A DNA stretch of 64,000 nt from Paracoccus stylophorae (GTDB taxonomy: Bacteria > Pseudomonadota > Alphaproteobacteria > Rhodobacterales > Rhodobacteraceae): assembly GCF_028553765.1 (NCBI RefSeq), contig NZ_CP067134.1:3329001-3393000 (forward strand). The letters are read 5' to 3'. Positions 28,816-38,285 of the stretch are shown here, one piece after another; the stretch's first letter is position 1, and the number at the start of each line of letters is the position of its first letter. The notes beneath the pieces are model-generated. The model was not told the origin of the DNA and did no database searches. It saw only the letters and a list, made by a program, of their open reading frames with translations. The translations under genes and the position numbers were made by a program.

Positions 28816-30153
28816 ATGGGCAAAGGCAGCAGGTGGCGCGCGTCACCCGAGGATTACTTCTTCGTCATCGGCCGCGATTCCGGCCTGTCCGTCGAACAGC
28901 GCCCCGACTGGATTCTGAAAAAAGTGCCCGGCGCGACGGTCCGGCAATACGCGCGCAGCGATCACGCCAACATCCAGCAGGTTCTGCTGAAAAACATCGA
29001 ACCGCGCTGGACCCGGATCACGCCCGCCATCTTCGAGATCAACTCGGTCCCCATCCGCGCCCGGAACGTCGTGTTCCGCGGCGGGTCCGCCGAGGTCGGC
29101 GGCAAGTGCCTGCTGAACGGAGCCGCAGGCGACCGCGTCTATTCGCGGTTTCTGAAGAACAACCGGGGGATGGAAAATTTTCGTCGTTCCAACGAGTTCT
29201 TCGAGGCTTCGCGCGCGGAAACGACCATCGACCTTCCACAGGAGGGACCTTTTCCCGACGGAATGAATGTCGGCGTCGAATGTCGCAATCGCCGCAACTT
29301 TTATCATTTCATCACTGAATCGCTTTCGCAACTGGTGCATTTTCGGGATCGTTCGATCGACAGCATCACATTCCACTGTCGCAACAATGATCCGTCCGGC
29401 TTCGCCGAACGGTATATCCGCGCCCTGTTTCCCGACCTGGCTGGAAAGATCGCATTTACGGATCGTCGCGCCAGATATGACGACGTTCTGATCCCATTCA
29501 ATTTTCGCCACATGATCTATAGCAACGGCGATCCGCTTGTGACCGAGCCGCTGGCAGAGACGGGCAAGGACGTTTCATGGCAGCAGATCGGCGCTCATGT
29601 CCGCCGTCGCAAATTTGCTTTCAAGAACAGCTATGACGTGTCGCTTCGTTTGCTTCGAGAGCATGCGCATTCTCTTATGGACCCAAAACTCGTCGCGCAA
29701 ATGCCCAAGAAAATCTGGGTCAGCCGCGACAATCGCCATCAGAACGTCAATTCGCGCGCGATGCACGGCGAGGAAGAATTGGTCCGCGAGCTTAAACGTC
29801 AAGGCTTCGAGCAGATGTTCTTCGAGCACATGACACCGCTGGAACAGATTGCAGCGGTCAGCGCAGCGGAAGTTATCGGCGCAGTTCACGGGGCGTTTTT
29901 CGGGCATATGTGCTTCGCCCAGCCTCATGCGCACGTCATCGAAGTGGGTTCAGTGCAAACCCAGTTGCATCGTTGGGGCGATTTTCTTGGAAACGCTCAC
30001 GTCGCCGGCTGTTCCTATAGCAAGGTTTACGCGGACGTCGCCAGCGACACGCCCGACCAGATACCTGCAATCTCCGAAGGTCTTTACGGTGTCGCGGTTG
30101 GGCCTGATGCGATTGACCTTATCTGCCAGCTATCCGAACGCCAGCCTGCTTGA
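28816..30153 (+). CDS. glycosyltransferase family 61 protein
   Basis: A 445-residue DUF563/GT61 protein. NFYHFITESLSQLVHFRD is the family entry motif, PKKIWVSRDNRHQNVNSRAM the middle arginine motif, and VIGAVHGAFFGHMCFAQPHAHVIEV matches the HGA-type acidic C-terminal motif. GT61 enzymes act on polysaccharides or glycans. CGGAGGTTGCACG precedes ATG 28816. The coding sequence from about 29150 on is visibly richer in A and T than its surroundings, suggesting acquisition by transfer. It converges on a second GT61 gene. Confidence 0.85.
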   Translation: MGKGSRWRASPEDYFFVIGRDSGLSVEQRPDWILKKVPGATVRQYARSDHANIQQVLLKNIEPRWTRITPAIFEINSVPIRARNVVFRGGSAEVGGKCLLNGAAGDRVYSRFLKNNRGMENFRRSNEFFEASRAETTIDLPQEGPFPDGMNVGVECRNRRNFYHFITESLSQLVHFRDRSIDSITFHCRNNDPSGFAERYIRALFPDLAGKIAFTDRRARYDDVLIPFNFRHMIYSNGDPLVTEPLAETGKDVSWQQIGAHVRRRKFAFKNSYDVSLRLLREHAHSLMDPKLVAQMPKKIWVSRDNRHQNVNSRAMHGEEELVRELKRQGFEQMFFEHMTPLEQIAAVSAAEVIGAVHGAFFGHMCFAQPHAHVIEVGSVQTQLHRWGDFLGNAHVAGCSYSKVYADVASDTPDQIPAISEGLYGVAVGPDAIDLICQLSERQPA

Positions 30154-30164
30154 CGTCGCGGTTG

Positions 30165-31307
30165 TCATCCAGCATTCGATTCGGCTGAAAAGCTGGAAAC
30201 AAAGCTGTCATCTGCACGAAGCGGCTTGAACCCGATCTCATGCCGCTGCTCTTGCCGGTGAAGGTCGGCATTCCGCTCTTCCGTTGTCAGGTCTTCCCAG
30301 GGCGTGTCGCCGTCTATCAGGCCCGCCGATTTGAACTGCTCATACATCCTGCTCAGGCGAACTTCTCCGAATGAGCTGCGGCTTGGACGGTGCGTATTTG
30401 CAGGAAGCCAGTCGTTTTCCAAGGCGTTGATGACACTGGCCGTCATTCCCTTGAACTCTGTCAGCTGCCTCACGAACTGTTCGCCAAACGCCATGCTGCG
30501 GCGGGTGATGATCCCGACCCGTTGGTCCGCATTTCCAACATAACCGACCAGATGCAAGGGCGAGCAATCGACCGCTATGATCCGCTCGGCCTGTTTATAC
30601 TGCGCAAGTTGGTCAAGTTTCGTGGCTTTCTGCGGATGGAATATCTCGTAACCTTCCGCTGCGAGATATTCCTCAAGCTTTGCCTCTCCAAGGATGCCAC
30701 CGCGATCACGCGGAAGCTCAGAGCGTGAAATATAGATCTTGCGCCCCCCCTTGGCGGTTACGCTTCGACCGGCATGGTGGTTGATATAGTCTCTGAACTT
30801 TCGGCTTCCGCCGGTAAGATCGCCAAGGCCGAAACCCTGTTTGGGAACATACAGACGGTCAATACGGATCGGACCGGTCGGGCAAAGGATCGGCAGATCC
30901 ACGCCCAGCCCGTCCAGCAATTCCCGATAAACGTCGAACGGACGCATATTGTCGACCATCTGGAACTTGGGCGTAAAAACCAATCCGTCGATCTTGTCGC
31001 GAAGCTCATCCAGCGCCCAGATGCGCGACAGCGATTCCGTGATGAAATGGCCGAAATGTCCGTAGGAGATACCCGCGAACATATAAGTCCCGCTTACCCG
31101 AGCAATCGAATTGTCGTCAGGCCGCGCCGGTTCGGAATTGACAGGATCATTGCTGCTCGACCAGCTGATCGAGTTCTCGACGAATTGCCCGTTGCTGTCC
31201 AGCACACCGGAAGGCTGCCACTTGCTTTTGGTCTTCGGGCCGGGCGGCACGACCAGCCCATTCTCTAGCAGAACCAGATCGTCGGCCTCGTTATCAAGAT
31301 CAAGCAT
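30165..31307 (-). CDS. glycosyltransferase family 61 protein (atypical motif)
   Basis: A 380-residue GT61-like protein. SYGHFGHFITESLSRIWALD is the entry motif and GGRKIYISRSELPRDRGG the arginine motif; the last motif reads ERIIAVDCSPLHLVGYV instead of the usual HGAGL. A 75-residue C-terminal part after that motif is unlike the neighbour. Base and codon use is clearly less GC-biased than the rest of the window. ATG 31307 is taken, with GTG 31310 directly before it. Stops of the two GT61 genes are 11 bp apart. Acceptor and donor unknown. Confidence 0.78.
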   Translation of the reverse strand: MLDLDNEADDLVLLENGLVVPPGPKTKSKWQPSGVLDSNGQFVENSISWSSSNDPVNSEPARPDDNSIARVSGTYMFAGISYGHFGHFITESLSRIWALDELRDKIDGLVFTPKFQMVDNMRPFDVYRELLDGLGVDLPILCPTGPIRIDRLYVPKQGFGLGDLTGGSRKFRDYINHHAGRSVTAKGGRKIYISRSELPRDRGGILGEAKLEEYLAAEGYEIFHPQKATKLDQLAQYKQAERIIAVDCSPLHLVGYVGNADQRVGIITRRSMAFGEQFVRQLTEFKGMTASVINALENDWLPANTHRPSRSSFGEVRLSRMYEQFKSAGLIDGDTPWEDLTTEERNADLHRQEQRHEIGFKPLRADDSFVSSFSAESNAG

Positions 31308-31369
31308 CACCGTTCCGTGTCCAGGATTTGTCTGCCGTTTCTAGGATGCGCGCCGCGCTGTCGCAAGGG

Positions 31370-33256
31370 TCAGTCGGCCCACTCCCACGGCCGGGTGAAT
31401 TCGCCCAGGCGGCGCGCCACCTCGTCCTCGTCCGCCTGGCCCTCGCGGGACAGGCGCGCGACCAGGCCGCGTTTCTTGTCCTCGACCACCTCGGCCACGC
31501 GGGCGCCGGTGCCCTGTAGCGCGGCGTCATAGACGCGGGTGATCGCCAGCCGGCGCAGGTCGGGCTTGAAGATCTTGCCGATGGCGGTCTTGGGCAGTTC
31601 GTCGAGGATCTCGATATATTTGGGGATCGCGGCGCGTTCGTGGATATGGCTGCTGGCGTGTTCGGCCAGTTCCTCGACCGTCACCCGCCCCTCGCCCACC
31701 AGTTCGACATAGACGCAGGGCAGTTCGCCGGCAAAGCTGTCGGGCTGTCCGATGGCGCCGGCAAAGGCCACGGCGGGGTGGGACAGCAGCGCATCCTCGA
31801 TCACGGCGGGGTCGATATTGTGGCCGCCGCGGATGATCAGGTCCTTGGCGCGGCCGGTGATCCACAGATAGCCGTCCGCGTCCAGCCGCCCCAGATCGCC
31901 GGTCCGCAGATAGACGTCCTCGGCGAACAGGCGGTGGTTCTTGTCGGCCTCGGTATAGGTCGAGCCGGGAAAGACGCCCGGATTGGCGATGCAGATCTCT
32001 CCGATCTCGTCGGTGGCGCATTCGTGGATCTGGCCCGAATCGTCGTGGTTCAGGATGCGGACATGGGTGTAGGGCAGCGGAATCCCGACCGAGCCCACCT
32101 TTTTCAGCCCGTCCACCGGGTTGCAGCTGACCAGACAGGTCGCCTCGGTCAGGCCATAGCCTTCGGCAATCTCGACCCCCGTGGCCGACTTGAAACGGTT
32201 ATACAGCTCGATCGGCAGCGGCGCCGACCCGGAAATCGCCGTCCGCAGGGTCGAGACATCGCCGTCCACCGGACGCTGCATCAGCGCCGCGATGGCGGTC
32301 GGCACGGTGATCAGGAAGGTGCACTGCCAGCGTTCGATCAGCTTCCAGAAATTGTCGAACACCCCCTCGCCGCGATAGCCGGCCGGCGTCGGCATGACCA
32401 CATGCGCGCCCGAGGCGATGCACGACATCAGCACCGGATAGGCGGCAAAGACGTGAAACATCGGCAGCGGGCACATCAGGATGTCGGTTTCGTCGAACAG
32501 CAGCGTGCTGCCCAGCCAGCCGTTATAGATCATGCCGGAATATTTGTGCTGCGCCACCTTGGGCGTGCCGGTCGTGCCGCCGGTGTGGAAATAGGCCGCG
32601 ACGCGATCCTGCTGCGGATCGTCGAACATCAGCTTGGTGTGTTTCTGGCCGCTGGCCGCAGCCTCGAAATCCAGCACCTCGGCCTGATGCCGGGTGCGGA
32701 TCTTGGGCCGCATCAGCGGCACCAGCAGGCGTTTGGGGCCGCGCAGGTGGCGGTTCAGGTCGATCTGGATCACATGGGTGACATCGGGCGCGGCGGAAAC
32801 GGCGGCGGCGGCCTTCTGGGCGACATCGGTTTTCGGGAACGGCTTCAGCGTGACCAGCACCTTGGCGCGGGTCTCGCGCAGGATGCCGGCGATGCTTTCG
32901 GCGTCCAGCAGCGGGTTGATCGGGCTGACGATGCCCGCCGTCGCCCCCGCCAGCAGGACCACGGGCGTCTCGATGGTGTTGGGCAGCAGATAGGCCACCG
33001 TGTCCTGCGGCCCGATTCCCAGGCTGCGAAACAGGTTCGCTGTCTCGGTCACACGCTCCAGCAACTCGTGCCAGCTGAGCGTGGTGGCGTGGTCGCGCGG
33101 CCCCGACAGCAGCTGAAAGCTGATCGCCGGCCGGTCGGGAAACCGCTGCGCCGTGCGGCTGAGGAAACCGTAGATCGTCTGCGGCAGGTCGCGTTCCTCA
33201 TAGGGTTTTTCGTCCTGGACCCGGTTGCGGTCTTCATAGCTGCTGAAACGACTCAT
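31370..33256 (-). CDS. AMP-dependent acyl-CoA synthetase
   Basis: A 628-residue ANL-superfamily enzyme. AYFHTGGTTGTPKVAQHKYS is the ATP loop, GYGLTEATCLVSCNPVDG the A5 motif, YLRTGDLGRLDADGYLWITGRAKDLIIRGG the A7/A8 hinge, and PKTAIGKIFKP holds the catalytic Lys. It is longer than average, with a C-terminal extension of about 60 charged residues. It probably activates a medium- or long-chain or substituted carboxylic acid. GAGAGGAAAG precedes ATG 33256; the longer ORF start is not supported. Confidence 0.9.
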   Translation of the reverse strand: MSRFSSYEDRNRVQDEKPYEERDLPQTIYGFLSRTAQRFPDRPAISFQLLSGPRDHATTLSWHELLERVTETANLFRSLGIGPQDTVAYLLPNTIETPVVLLAGATAGIVSPINPLLDAESIAGILRETRAKVLVTLKPFPKTDVAQKAAAAVSAAPDVTHVIQIDLNRHLRGPKRLLVPLMRPKIRTRHQAEVLDFEAAASGQKHTKLMFDDPQQDRVAAYFHTGGTTGTPKVAQHKYSGMIYNGWLGSTLLFDETDILMCPLPMFHVFAAYPVLMSCIASGAHVVMPTPAGYRGEGVFDNFWKLIERWQCTFLITVPTAIAALMQRPVDGDVSTLRTAISGSAPLPIELYNRFKSATGVEIAEGYGLTEATCLVSCNPVDGLKKVGSVGIPLPYTHVRILNHDDSGQIHECATDEIGEICIANPGVFPGSTYTEADKNHRLFAEDVYLRTGDLGRLDADGYLWITGRAKDLIIRGGHNIDPAVIEDALLSHPAVAFAGAIGQPDSFAGELPCVYVELVGEGRVTVEELAEHASSHIHERAAIPKYIEILDELPKTAIGKIFKPDLRRLAITRVYDAALQGTGARVAEVVEDKKRGLVARLSREGQADEDEVARRLGEFTRPWEWAD

Positions 33257-33397
33257 CTTTCCTCTCTCCCTTCGGCGCCCGAACGCCTGCCCTGTCATGC
33301 CACAATGGGACGAAGGCGGGAAACGGGGCAAGGGTCCAGCCCGGCCGCGACCTCCGGAACGCGGCGTCAGTGCGGTGGGCGCGCGCGATCCGGGCGT

Positions 33398-34147
33398 TTA
33401 GCTCATCCGGAAACCTTCGCCCAGATAGACCTTGCGCACATTCGCGTCGGCCACGATCTGGTCGGTGGTGCCCGACATCAGCACATGACCGTCATGCAGG
33501 ATATAGGCGCGATCGACGATCCCAAGCGTTTCGCGCACGTTGTGGTCGGTGATCAGCACGCCGATGCCGCGCGTTTTCAGATCGTGGACAAGCTCGCGGA
33601 TCTCGCCCACGGCGATCGGATCGACGCCCGCGAAGGGTTCGTCCAGCAGCAGGAAGCTGGGGGCCGAGGCCAGGCAGCGCGCGATCTCGACCCGGCGCCG
33701 TTCGCCGCCCGACAGGGCCAGCGCCGGCGCGCCGCGCAGATGGGTGATCGAGAAATCGCCCAGCAATTCCTCAAGCCGGTCGCGGCGATGGCGCGGATCG
33801 CTCAGCGTCACCTCCAAGACGGCCATGATATTCTGCTCGACCGACAGGCCGCGAAAGATCGACATTTCCTGCGGCAGATAGCCGATTCCCATGCGCGCGC
33901 GGCGAAACATCGGCAGCCTCGTGGCGTCGCGCCCGTCGATCAGCACCTCGCCCGCGTCGGGCGGCACAAGGCCCGCGATGCAGTAAAAGCAGGTGGTCTT
34001 GCCCGACCCGTTCGGCCCAAGCAGCGCCACGACCTCGCCGCGCGACAGCGACACCGAAACGTCGTGGATCACCGGCCGCTTGCGATAGGATTTCCGCAGC
34101 CCCCGGACGACCAGCCCGTCCCCCTGTGTCGCGGCAGCGTCGCGCAT
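33398..34147 (-). CDS. lptB: LPS export ABC transporter ATP-binding protein
   Basis: A 249-residue cytosolic ATPase that powers extraction of lipopolysaccharide from the inner membrane with LptF/LptG (not in the window). [38 protein letters not shown] (LptB-typical), [33 protein letters not shown] and [12 protein letters not shown] are present. It overlaps the lptA stop by one base. In many relatives rpoN and hpf follow; here a 141-bp gap leads to an acyl-CoA synthetase gene. Confidence 0.95.
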   Translation of the reverse strand: MRDAAATQGDGLVVRGLRKSYRKRPVIHDVSVSLSRGEVVALLGPNGSGKTTCFYCIAGLVPPDAGEVLIDGRDATRLPMFRRARMGIGYLPQEMSIFRGLSVEQNIMAVLEVTLSDPRHRRDRLEELLGDFSITHLRGAPALALSGGERRRVEIARCLASAPSFLLLDEPFAGVDPIAVGEIRELVHDLKTRGIGVLITDHNVRETLGIVDRAYILHDGHVLMSGTTDQIVADANVRKVYLGEGFRMS

Positions 34148-34626
34148 CAGTTGCCTTCGGGTTGCAGGACAGACCGCACGCGTCCGTCGACCTGCGCGGT
34201 CCCCGATCCCAGATTGACCTGCAACCGGTCGCCGGTCAGCACGTTCTGCCCCTGCGTCAGCACCACATCGCCGGTCAGGGTGACATTGCCCAATTCGACG
34301 TCATAGACGGCCTCGCGCGCCTCGGCCGCGTCGGCGCCCGACACCAGCGTCACACCGCCCTCGGCATGCAGCGACCGGATGCGGTTCTGGCCGCCTTCGC
34401 CGTATTCCACGTTGACGCGGTCGGCCGACAGGCGCATCTCGCCCTGCCCGATCACGACATTTCCGGTGAACACCGCGCTGCCATCGCCCTGATCGACCGA
34501 CAGGCTGTCGGCGGCCACCTCGACCGGGGCGGTGATGTCGGCCTTCATGCCGCCGAACACGACGTTCTGCGCCATCGCCTGCGGCGCTGCGGCAAGAAAC
34601 AGGGCGGTCGTCACGAAGCGCAGCAT
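34147..34626 (-). CDS. lptA: LPS transport periplasmic protein LptA
   Basis: A 159-residue exported protein that bridges LPS across the periplasm. The signal peptide is about residues 1-19 (ends QAMA). The mature OstA-like beta-jellyroll repeats are visible: [42 protein letters not shown], then [23 protein letters not shown] 34626 with AAGGA seven bases upstream is preferred over an upstream TTG at 34644. It lies between lptC and lptB. Confidence 0.93.
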   Translation of the reverse strand: MLRFVTTALFLAAAPQAMAQNVVFGGMKADITAPVEVAADSLSVDQGDGSAVFTGNVVIGQGEMRLSADRVNVEYGEGGQNRIRSLHAEGGVTLVSGADAAEAREAVYDVELGNVTLTGDVVLTQGQNVLTGDRLQVNLGSGTAQVDGRVRSVLQPEGN

Positions 34627-34658
34627 GAAACGGTCCTTCGGCAAGTCCGGGCGGTCTG

Positions 34659-35243
34659 TCAGGGTCGGTATATCAGACGGACGCCGCCTGAAAAGTTCAA
34701 TACCGCGGCATCGTCCGCGCCGCCGCCGGGTCCGGGCACCAGTTCCATCCGTCCGGCCTCGATGCGGCCGAAGGGCGCGGTCGCCTCGACCCCGTCGCCG
34801 GCGGCAAGGCGCGACCGGTCGGTGGCGGCGTCGATGGCCGGGGCGCGCAGGGTCCAGCCCGACGAGGTCGCCATCCGCACCCCGCCGCGCAAGCCGACGA
34901 CGCCATCCTCGACCCGGCCGGCGGGCGCGGTCAGTTCGGCGCGCAGCCCGTCGGGGCGTTGCCAGTCCAGCCGCACATCGCTGGCCGAGCCGGCCGCGCC
35001 CTCGCCCGCCGGGGCGGCCTGCGCGGCGCGCAGCGTCAGTTCCGCCCCGTCGCCGGTCACGGCCGAGTATTCCGGCGCGACGATCCGCGGCTCTCGCGCC
35101 ATCGCCTCGGCATCGACCGTGGCATAGGGAATCTGCGGTTCGGTCTTCGGTCCGCGCGAGAACAGGAACATCGTCGACAGGATGGCCAGCGCCAGCAGGG
35201 GCAGAAGCACGCGCAGCCAGCGGACGATGCGGGTGCGGTCCAT
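34659..35243 (-). CDS. lptC: LPS export ABC transporter periplasmic protein LptC
   Basis: A 194-residue bitopic protein: one N-terminal membrane helix (VRWLRVLLPLLALAILSTMFLF) and a periplasmic jellyroll domain. RVEDGVVGLRGGVRMATSSGW is a typical strand pair. LptC passes LPS from LptB2FG to LptA. Sequence identity to E. coli LptC is expected to be low; the assignment rests mainly on topology and position between kdsD and lptA. It starts 5 bp from the kdsD stop. Confidence 0.9.
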   Translation of the reverse strand: MDRTRIVRWLRVLLPLLALAILSTMFLFSRGPKTEPQIPYATVDAEAMAREPRIVAPEYSAVTGDGAELTLRAAQAAPAGEGAAGSASDVRLDWQRPDGLRAELTAPAGRVEDGVVGLRGGVRMATSSGWTLRAPAIDAATDRSRLAAGDGVEATAPFGRIEAGRMELVPGPGGGADDAAVLNFSGGVRLIYRP

Positions 35244-35247
35244 GGGG

Positions 35248-36249
35248 TCAGACCAGGCCGGCGCGCAGGCAATCGTGGATATGCAGGATGCCGCGCGGGG
35301 TCTGATCCTCGACCGCGAACAGGCAGGTGATCATGCGTTCCTGCATCTGGGCCAGCGCCGATTCGGCCAGCGCGTCGGGCGCGATCACCCGCGGCGCGCG
35401 TGTCATCACCTCGCCCGCGGTGCGTTCCAGCAACCCCTGCATGTGGCGGCGCAAATCGCCGTCGGTGATGATGCCGGTCAGCCGCCCCTGGTCGCCGGTC
35501 ACCCCCGTCACGCCATAGCCCTTCTGGCTGATGACCAGCAGCGCGTCGGTCATCGGCGTATCCTCGGACACCAGCGGCATGTCGTCATGCATCAGGTCCC
35601 CGACCGTCGACAACAGCGCGCCCAGCTTGCCGCCGGGATGGAAGGTGCGGAAATGTTCGGCGGTGAACTGCCGATGCTCCATCAGCGCCACCGCCAGCGC
35701 ATCGCCCAACGCCAGCGTCATGGTGGTGGATGTGGTGGGCACGATCCCGCGCCCGCACGCCTCTTCGGCGGCGGGCAGCACCAGCGCCACATCCGATTGC
35801 CGCAGCAGGGTCGATCCGGGGCGCGAGGCGACGCCGATCAGCGGTATCCGAAAACGCCGCGTATGCGCGATCAGATCGGCCAGTTCCGGCGTCTCGCCGC
35901 TGTTCGACAGAACCAGCGCCACATCCTCGCGCGTGACCATGCCCAGATCGCCGTGGCTGGCCTCGGCGGGATGAACGAACTGCGCCGGCGTTCCGGTCGA
36001 GGCCAGCGTGGCTGCGATCTTGCGCGCGATATGGCCGGATTTGCCCATGCCGGACACGATCACCCGGCCCTTTGCGCCCAGGATCGTCTCGACCGCCTGC
36101 TGAAACTCGGCCCCCAGACCGGCATCCAGCAGTTCCAGACCCTTCAGTTCGGTGCGGATCACCCGCCGCGCTGTCTCGATATAGTCGTTCACGCCGGCCG
36201 CCTTCCTCGATGTCCCGTTTTCCTTGCCGTCCGGGAATGTCCGCGACAT
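35248..36249 (-). CDS. kdsD: KpsF/GutQ-type arabinose-5-phosphate isomerase
   Basis: A 333-residue enzyme converting ribulose-5-phosphate to arabinose-5-phosphate, the first step to Kdo for LPS. The SIS domain (about 55-190) shows VIVSGMGKSGHIARKIAATLASTGTPAQFVHPAEASHGDLGM-type residues; two CBS domains follow (about 230-333; ITDGDLRRHM). The start is uncertain: ATG 36249 gives the usual family length, while GTG 36192 has a better AGGAAGG site and would give 314 residues. The gene lies between rnd and lptC. Confidence 0.92.
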   Translation of the reverse strand: MSRTFPDGKENGTSRKAAGVNDYIETARRVIRTELKGLELLDAGLGAEFQQAVETILGAKGRVIVSGMGKSGHIARKIAATLASTGTPAQFVHPAEASHGDLGMVTREDVALVLSNSGETPELADLIAHTRRFRIPLIGVASRPGSTLLRQSDVALVLPAAEEACGRGIVPTTSTTMTLALGDALAVALMEHRQFTAEHFRTFHPGGKLGALLSTVGDLMHDDMPLVSEDTPMTDALLVISQKGYGVTGVTGDQGRLTGIITDGDLRRHMQGLLERTAGEVMTRAPRVIAPDALAESALAQMQERMITCLFAVEDQTPRGILHIHDCLRAGLV

Positions 36250-36267
36250 CCCCGGCACCTGTCCAAG

Positions 36268-36882
36268 CTAATGATGGAAGATGTCGTTTTCATCCCCCCA
36301 GCCCAGCAGGTCCAGATGCGCCCGCGCGGGCAGAAAGTCGAAACAGGCCTGCGCCAGCCCCATCCTGTTCTCGCGTTTCAGGCGCTGTTCCAGCGCGTCC
36401 TTCAGCTTGTGCAGGTGCAGCACGTCAGAGGCCGCGTATTCAAGCTGCGCGTCGGTCAGGTCGAGGGCGCCCCAGTCGCTGGTCTGCTGCTGCTTGCTGA
36501 CATCGACGCCGACCAACTCGCTCAGCAGATATTTCAGCCCGTGCCGATCCGTATAGGTGCGCACCAGCTTGGACGCGATCTTGGTGCACCATACCGGAGA
36601 GGTCACCACCCCGAACGCGTTTTCCAGCGCCGCGATGTCGAAACGGCCGAAATGGAAAAGCTTGACCACCTTGGCGTCGGTCAGAAGCCGGCACAGATTC
36701 GGCGCCTCGGTCTGGCCGCGTTCGATCTGGACCAGGTGCGCGTCGCCGTCGCCCGACGACATCTGCACCAGACACAGCCGGTCGCGACGCGGGTCCAGCC
36801 CCATCGTTTCGGTGTCGATGGCCACCAGAGGCCCAAGTTTCACGTCGTCGGGAAGGTCGTTGGGGTAAAGATGAATGCTCAT
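36268..36882 (-). CDS. rnd: ribonuclease D-type 3'-5' exonuclease
   Basis: A 204-residue DEDD exonuclease domain without the C-terminal HRDC domains of E. coli RNase D, as in many alphaproteobacteria. VAIDTETMGL holds the first Asp and Glu, FHFGRFDIAALEN the second Asp, and LEYAASDVLHLHKLKD the Tyr and last Asp. It trims 3' ends of tRNA and other stable RNAs. It is adjacent (145 bp) to a tRNA-Leu gene on the same strand. Confidence 0.93.
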   Translation of the reverse strand: MSIHLYPNDLPDDVKLGPLVAIDTETMGLDPRRDRLCLVQMSSGDGDAHLVQIERGQTEAPNLCRLLTDAKVVKLFHFGRFDIAALENAFGVVTSPVWCTKIASKLVRTYTDRHGLKYLLSELVGVDVSKQQQTSDWGALDLTDAQLEYAASDVLHLHKLKDALEQRLKRENRMGLAQACFDFLPARAHLDLLGWGDENDIFHH

Positions 36883-36991
36883 GTCGGCTTCTGCCTTGTC
36901 TGGGTCATGTTCTCTCTGACCAGAAACCGCAGCGCGGGTCCAGCGCGCATGCCGGGTTCGCGCCCGAACGCCCGCGCCCTGCCGGCCAAAG

Positions 36992-37020
36992 AAAAACCCC
37001 CGCGCCTGACGGCCGGGGGT
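36992..37020 (-). terminator. intrinsic terminator of tRNA-Leu
   Basis: On the minus strand ACCCCCG pairs with CGGGGGT, with a further GCC/GGC inner stem and a GTCA loop, followed directly by TTTTTC. It starts seven bases past the CCA end of the tRNA. Stem and T-tract are both clear. Confidence 0.85.
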
Positions 37021-37026
37021 GTTTCA

Positions 37027-37111
37027 TGGTGCCCAGGAGAGGACTCGAACCTCCACGCCTTGCGGCACACGGACCTGAACCGTGCGCGTCTACCAGTTCC
37101 GCCACCTGGGC
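37027..37111 (-). tRNA. tRNA-Leu (anticodon CAG)
   Basis: The minus-strand sequence folds as a class II tRNA of 85 nt including an encoded CCA. The acceptor stem pairs GCCCAGG with CCTGGGC with discriminator A; the anticodon loop is TTCAGGT (CAG); the long variable arm and the GGTTCGAGTCC T-arm are present. It reads CUG codons, the dominant leucine codon in these genes. A promoter and a terminator flank it. Confidence 0.95.
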
Positions 37112-37126
37112 AGGTGGTGAGCGGGG

Positions 37127-37155
37127 TCTTTAAAGCCACTCCTTGGGGGCGTCAA
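37127..37155 (-). promoter_or_regulatory. predicted sigma-70-type promoter of tRNA-Leu
   Basis: On the minus strand TTGACG and TAAAGA are separated by 17 bp, with the -10 ending 16 bp before the mature tRNA 5' end. The -35 matches consensus at five of six positions; the -10 is weaker. Confidence 0.6.
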
Positions 37156-37298
37156 TGGGGATCGGCGCAAATTTTCGGCTGCGCTTTCCAAGGCAGCGCG
37201 GCGTCGGCGCGCGGGCCGCAAACAGCGTCTTGTCTTGTCGCGCCGCCCCGGCTTGGGTATTGAACCCGAAGACGCGGCACGAAGGAGGCGAGAAGCCC

Positions 37299-38285
37299 AT
37301 GGCGAAACTGGTCACGATCTTTGGCGGGTCGGGCTTTGTCGGCCGACAGGTGGCCCGCATCATGGCCAAGCGCGGCTGGCGGGTCCGCATCGCGGTGCGC
37401 CGCCCCGACGAGGCGCTGTTCACGCGAACCTATGGCGCGGTCGGGCAGGTCGTGCCGGTGCTGTGCAATATCCGCGACGAATTCTCGGTCCGCGCGGCCA
37501 TGTCCGACGCCGACGCGGTCGTGAACTGCGTCAATATCGAGCGACCCGAGGGCAAAAGCAATTTCAAGTCCGTGTTCGAGGACGGCGCCGAACACATCGC
37601 CCGGCTGTCGAAAGAGATGGGCGTCGCCCGCATCGTCCATATCTCGGGGATCGGCGTCGATCCCGATTCGGCCAGCCGCTATGTCGCCTCGAAGGCGCGC
37701 GGCGAGGCGGCGGTGCTGGACCATCGCCCCGATGCCGTCGTGCTGCGCCCCTCGGTGATCTTTGGACCCGACGATCATTTCTACAACCGCTTCGCCAGCC
37801 TGGCGCGGATGGGGCCGGTCATGCCAATTTCCGGCGGCGCCACCCGGTTGCAGCCGGTCTTCGTGGACGATGTCGCCACCGCCGCCGCCATGGGTGCCAC
37901 CGGCGAGGCGGAACCCGGCATCTACGAGCTGGGCGGCCCCGAAATCATGACCATGCGCGAGATCGTGGAGCAGGTCCTGACGATCACCCATCGCCGCCGT
38001 CTTGTCCTGAACATGCCGTTCTGGCTGGCCGGGATCGGCGCGACCGTTCTGGACCTCTTGCAGTTCGTCACCTTCGGCCTGTTCACCAACCGGATTCTGG
38101 GCCGCGACCAGTTGATCCTGCTGAAGGACGACAACGTCGTCAGCGGCAAGTTCCCCGGCTTCGACGATCTGGGCATCCGGCCCACCGCGTCCGAGGCGGT
38201 GCTGGAAGAATATCTGTGGCGCTTCCGCCCTTCGGGGCAATATGACGCGATCAAGAACTCGGCGAAGAATCTGCGCAGCTTCTGA
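37299..38285 (+). CDS. complex I NDUFA9-like NAD(P)-binding protein
   Basis: A 328-residue atypical [30 protein letters not shown] is the Rossmann motif; [27 protein letters not shown] contains the Tyr/Lys pair shifted as in NDUFA9-like proteins; [18 protein letters not shown] is characteristic. In mitochondria and Paracoccus this family includes an accessory subunit of NADH:quinone oxidoreductase, but free homologues exist, so membership in complex I is tentative. GAAGGAGG lies upstream of ATG 37299. It overlaps uppP by one base. Confidence 0.87.
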   Translation: MAKLVTIFGGSGFVGRQVARIMAKRGWRVRIAVRRPDEALFTRTYGAVGQVVPVLCNIRDEFSVRAAMSDADAVVNCVNIERPEGKSNFKSVFEDGAEHIARLSKEMGVARIVHISGIGVDPDSASRYVASKARGEAAVLDHRPDAVVLRPSVIFGPDDHFYNRFASLARMGPVMPISGGATRLQPVFVDDVATAAAMGATGEAEPGIYELGGPEIMTMREIVEQVLTITHRRRLVLNMPFWLAGIGATVLDLLQFVTFGLFTNRILGRDQLILLKDDNVVSGKFPGFDDLGIRPTASEAVLEEYLWRFRPSGQYDAIKNSAKNLRSF

